A stretch of DNA of 64,000 nt from contig NZ_JNZY01000012.1 in assembly GCF_000717655.1 (NCBI RefSeq), positions 103,348-167,347 of the forward strand. The letters are read 5' to 3'. The first letter of the stretch is position 1. Each line of letters begins with the position of its first letter. Under the pieces are notes generated by a model. The model ran no database searches and was not told the origin of the DNA. It was given only the letters and a program-made list of their open reading frames with translations. Source of the DNA: Streptomyces katrae. Its GTDB lineage: Bacteria > Actinomycetota > Actinomycetes > Streptomycetales > Streptomycetaceae. Positions 61,375-64,000 of the stretch are shown here, piece after piece. A program made the position numbers and the translations under genes.

Positions 61375-63810
61375 ATGGAGCAACTTCCCAGCTTTCCTGG
61401 TGAGCGGCCGGAGGAAACGAACGCCTCCCTCGAGTCGGCCTACACGGCCACGGCCACCATCAGCGAGCAGGGCATCGTGACGGAGTGGAGTGACGATGCC
61501 CGTCGGCTGCTGGGCTACACGCCGTCCGAGATCGTGGGGGTGCCCGCCGCCGAACTCCTCGCCGACGGCCTCGGAGAGGGTTCGGCGCGGATCCCGGCCG
61601 GCCAGGAGCGGTGGAGCGGCACCGTGGCGCTGCGGCACCGCGACGGCCGGCGGATGCAAGTGGGACTGCTCGCGCACCGCCTGGCGTCCACCGACGGGAC
61701 CGCCCGGTGGCTCGTGGTGTCCGCCGTCACGAGGGCGCCCGGCCCGCCCTGGGGCGAACCGCTGAAGGAATGGGCGTTCACCCAGTCCCCCTGCTTCCTG
61801 GCGATCTTCGATGCGGACCTGCGGCTGGTGCGGGCGAACGCCGGCATGGAGCGCACGCTCTCGCTCACGGAAGACGAGATGCGCGGGCTGCGGCTGCCGG
61901 AAATCGCGCCCGATCCCGTGAGCGACGAGACGGAGGGGAGGATGCGCCTGGTCCTGGAGACCGGTGAGGCGCAGTACGTGGATTCCTTCGTCCGTTCCCC
62001 GCGCGCGGGCACCCCGCACGGCTGGGCGACCTCGCTGGCCCCGTTGTGTGACCCGGACGGCCGGGTGCGCGCCGTGTCCTTGGCCGCGCACGAGAGGACG
62101 GCGGGCGAGGGTGACCGGCAGCGGATCCTCGTGCCGGACGTCGCGGACGCCCGCATCGGCACCGCGCAGGACACCGCCCACACCGCGCAGGAGGTGGCCG
62201 ACGTCGCCGTCCCCCGGCTGGCCGATTTCGCGTTCATCGACCTGCTGGACCCTCCGCCGCGCGGTGACGAGCCGTCCGCCGGCCCCGCCTCGGGGCCGGT
62301 CACCGTGTGCCGTACCGCTGTGCGGTCGGTCCTCGAGGGAAACCCGGAGTCCCAGGTCGCGGTCGGCGGGACGACCAGCTATCCGGCGCTGTCGCCGCCC
62401 GCCGAGTGTCTGGCCACAGGGCGCGGCACCGTGCACGGGCCGACCGACCCGGCACTCGCCCAGTGGGTGGCCGAGGACGAGAGGGCCGCCGCGTGGATCA
62501 GCCAGTACGGGACCCACTCCGTGATGGTGGTGCCGCTGCAGGCCGGCGGTGTCATCCTCGGCGTGGCCGTCTTCGGCCGTCACCGGCGCAGTGAGCCGTT
62601 CCTGCCGGAGGACCTGCAGCTGGCCGAGGAGCTGGCGACCAGGGCGGCCGTCAGCATCCACGACGCGCGCGGATCCTCGCGGGAGCACACCTCGACGATG
62701 ACGCTGCAGCGCAGCCTGCTGCCGCACACGCTGCCCACCCAGGCCGCACTGGAGATCGCCTCCCGCTATCTGCCCGCGGGTACCGCGGCCGGCCTGGGCG
62801 GCGACTGGTTCGACGTGATCCAGCTGTCGGGTGCACGGGTGGCCCTGGTCGTGGGCGATGTCGTCGGCCACGGCATCCGCGCCGCCGCCACCATGGGCCG
62901 GCTGCGCACCGCGGTCCGCACCCTGGCCGACGTCGACCTGCCGCCCGACGAGCTGCTCACCCACCTCGACGACCTCATCATCCACCTGTCCGCCGACGAG
63001 GCCGACGGGGGCGGCGTCGGGGAAACCGCGGGGGGCATCGGCACCACCTGCCTGTACGTGGTCTACGACCCGGTCACCTGCCGATGCACCGTCGCCCGGG
63101 CCGGCCACCCGCCGCCCGCCGTGGTCTCCCCGGAGGGCTCCGTGTACCTCCTCGACGTCCCGGCCGGCCCGCCACTGGGCCTGGGAGGCCTGCCCTTCGA
63201 GACCGTCGAGGTCGAGCTTCCCGAGGGCAGCGTCCTCGCCCTGTACACCGACGGCCTGCTGCAGGCCCGCGAGCACGACATCGACGAGGCCCTGGACAGC
63301 ATGTTCGCGGCTCTCACCCGTCCCGCCACCACGCTGGAGACGGTGTGCGACCGCGTACTGACGGCCATGCTGACCCACCGTCCCGATGACGACGTCGCCC
63401 TGCTCGTCGCCAGGACCCGGGCCCTGCATTCGGACAAGGTCGTCGTCTGGGACCTGAACCCCGACCCGGCCGTCGTCGCCCAGGCCCGTCGGAGCACCAC
63501 CGACCAGCTGACGGCCTGGGGGCTCGAGGAGGCCTCCTTCGTCACCGAGCTCCTGGTCAGCGAGCTGGTCACCAATGCCATCCGCTACGGCGAACCGCCC
63601 ATCCAGCTGCGGCTGATCCACGAGGACAGCACCCTGATCTGCGAGGTCTCCGACACGAGCAGTACGGCCCCGCACATGCGGCGGGCCCGGACCTTCGACG
63701 AAGGAGGGCGCGGCCTGCTGCTGGTCGCCCAGCTCGCCCAGCGCTGGGGCACCCGGCACGCCCCGGTCGGCAAGACCATCTGGGCCGAGCAGTCCCTTCT
63801 GGGGTTCTGA
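61375..63810 (+). CDS. PAS-PAS-GAF-PP2C phosphatase with C-terminal HATPase (SpoIIE/RsbU-like)
   Basis: An 811-residue signalling protein. The first PAS domain (about 20-115) has VTEWSDDARRLLGYTPSEIVG. The second (about 135-230) has AIFDADLRLVRANAGMERTL. A GAF domain (about 260-430) follows. The PP2C/SpoIIE phosphatase (about 440-680) has LGGDWFDVI, VGDVVGHG and the metal-binding RPDDDVALLV. The C-terminal RsbW-like ATPase (about 690-811) has SELVTNAIRYG and GGRGLLLVAQL. Such proteins control alternative sigma factors through anti-sigma-antagonist dephosphorylation. It is separated from the PPTase by 131 bases and is probably not part of the biosynthetic operon. Confidence 0.92.
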   Translation: MEQLPSFPGERPEETNASLESAYTATATISEQGIVTEWSDDARRLLGYTPSEIVGVPAAELLADGLGEGSARIPAGQERWSGTVALRHRDGRRMQVGLLAHRLASTDGTARWLVVSAVTRAPGPPWGEPLKEWAFTQSPCFLAIFDADLRLVRANAGMERTLSLTEDEMRGLRLPEIAPDPVSDETEGRMRLVLETGEAQYVDSFVRSPRAGTPHGWATSLAPLCDPDGRVRAVSLAAHERTAGEGDRQRILVPDVADARIGTAQDTAHTAQEVADVAVPRLADFAFIDLLDPPPRGDEPSAGPASGPVTVCRTAVRSVLEGNPESQVAVGGTTSYPALSPPAECLATGRGTVHGPTDPALAQWVAEDERAAAWISQYGTHSVMVVPLQAGGVILGVAVFGRHRRSEPFLPEDLQLAEELATRAAVSIHDARGSSREHTSTMTLQRSLLPHTLPTQAALEIASRYLPAGTAAGLGGDWFDVIQLSGARVALVVGDVVGHGIRAAATMGRLRTAVRTLADVDLPPDELLTHLDDLIIHLSADEADGGGVGETAGGIGTTCLYVVYDPVTCRCTVARAGHPPPAVVSPEGSVYLLDVPAGPPLGLGGLPFETVEVELPEGSVLALYTDGLLQAREHDIDEALDSMFAALTRPATTLETVCDRVLTAMLTHRPDDDVALLVARTRALHSDKVVVWDLNPDPAVVAQARRSTTDQLTAWGLEEASFVTELLVSELVTNAIRYGEPPIQLRLIHEDSTLICEVSDTSSTAPHMRRARTFDEGGRGLLLVAQLAQRWGTRHAPVGKTIWAEQSLLGF

Positions 63811-63989
63811 GACCGCCGAGCACTGCTCCTGGCGGTGCGGCGCGTGCGCGAACGTACGGGAAGACGGCCCCTGTGACGCGCCTGTGACAGTCGACGGACG
63901 CCGTCGTGAAGGTACGGGCGCAGGATTTTAAGCAGGACAAACCGGACATTCGACTACATGTCCACCTGCTTCCGAGGGCGCGAGCAGAG

Positions 63990-64000
63990 ATGACCGATCC
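63990..64000 (+). CDS. possible start of a gene cut by the window edge
   Basis: An ATG at 63990 preceded by a purine-rich GAGGGCGCGAGCAG region begins M-T-D at the window end. Only three codons are visible, so nothing can be said about the product. Confidence 0.2.

Overview
The window is high-GC DNA with strong G/C preference at third codon positions, GTG and TTG starts, ATGA/GTGA gene overlaps, and PAS-GAF-PP2C, MMPL and NRPS genes typical of Streptomyces or a very close relative. Almost every gene is chromosomal-style actinobacterial; no phage, plasmid, IS element, CRISPR, tRNA or rRNA was recognised.

Layout. 1-1702: start of an unknown gene and a GMC oxidoreductase, both on the minus strand. 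1703-3973: a decayed stretch with a broken WD40-repeat gene and the tail of an alpha/beta hydrolase. 3974-4723: a methyltransferase. 4767-36 kb: a non-ribosomal peptide cluster. It contains a carbamoyltransferase, GNAT and SDR (minus operon); a type II thioesterase, two ABC exporter halves, an ornithine/lysine cyclodeaminase-like enzyme and a stand-alone proline/pipecolate-type adenylation protein (plus operon); a proline/pipecolate-type hydroxylase (minus); a 2352-residue NRPS, a PCP-C protein and a VioC-like hydroxylase (plus operon); an A-PCP protein (minus); then a minus-strand group of CmlA-type hydroxylase, A-PCP, flavin halogenase and RsgA GTPase. 36.4-44.4 kb: a two-domain VOC protein and a choline-to-betaine oxidation and betaine/proline-type ABC uptake operon. 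44.8-50.4 kb: a GNAT and a sulfur/PLP cassette (Y4yA-like protein, cysteine synthase-rhodanese fusion, cysteine desulfurase-like protein, methyltransferase). 51.1-53.2 kb: three paralogous small secreted repeat proteins. 53.5-61.2 kb: an MMPL transporter, a KS-AT-ACP-alpha-oxoamine synthase fusion and an Sfp-type phosphopantetheinyl transferase. 61.4-63.8 kb: a PAS-GAF-PP2C-ATPase regulator.

How the peptide cluster fits together. There are exactly three full condensation domains, so a tetrapeptide is the simplest product. The tailoring set (cyclodeaminase plus P3H-family hydroxylase for a hydroxylated cyclic imino acid; VioC-like hydroxylase and carbamoyltransferase for a hydroxylated or carbamoylated linear residue; A domains with histidine-like pocket residues; CmlA-type beta-hydroxylase plus halogenase for a chlorinated beta-hydroxy residue) matches the chemistry of the translation-initiation inhibitor GE81112. 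I therefore read it as a GE81112-type cluster, as an inference from gene content and not from alignment. The RsgA GTPase inside it, a 30S-subunit factor, is a plausible self-protection gene for a 30S-directed antibiotic.

The second interesting region is 45-61 kb. The KS-AT-ACP-oxoamine synthase fusion resembles the end of RedL of prodiginine biosynthesis and should give an aminoketone or alkyl-pyrrolinone. It is preceded by an MMPL exporter, whose promoter region shares a 36-base identical element with the upstream region of the secreted CxGxC-repeat proteins. I do not recognise those secreted proteins. No DNA-binding transcription regulator gene is visible anywhere in the 64 kb.
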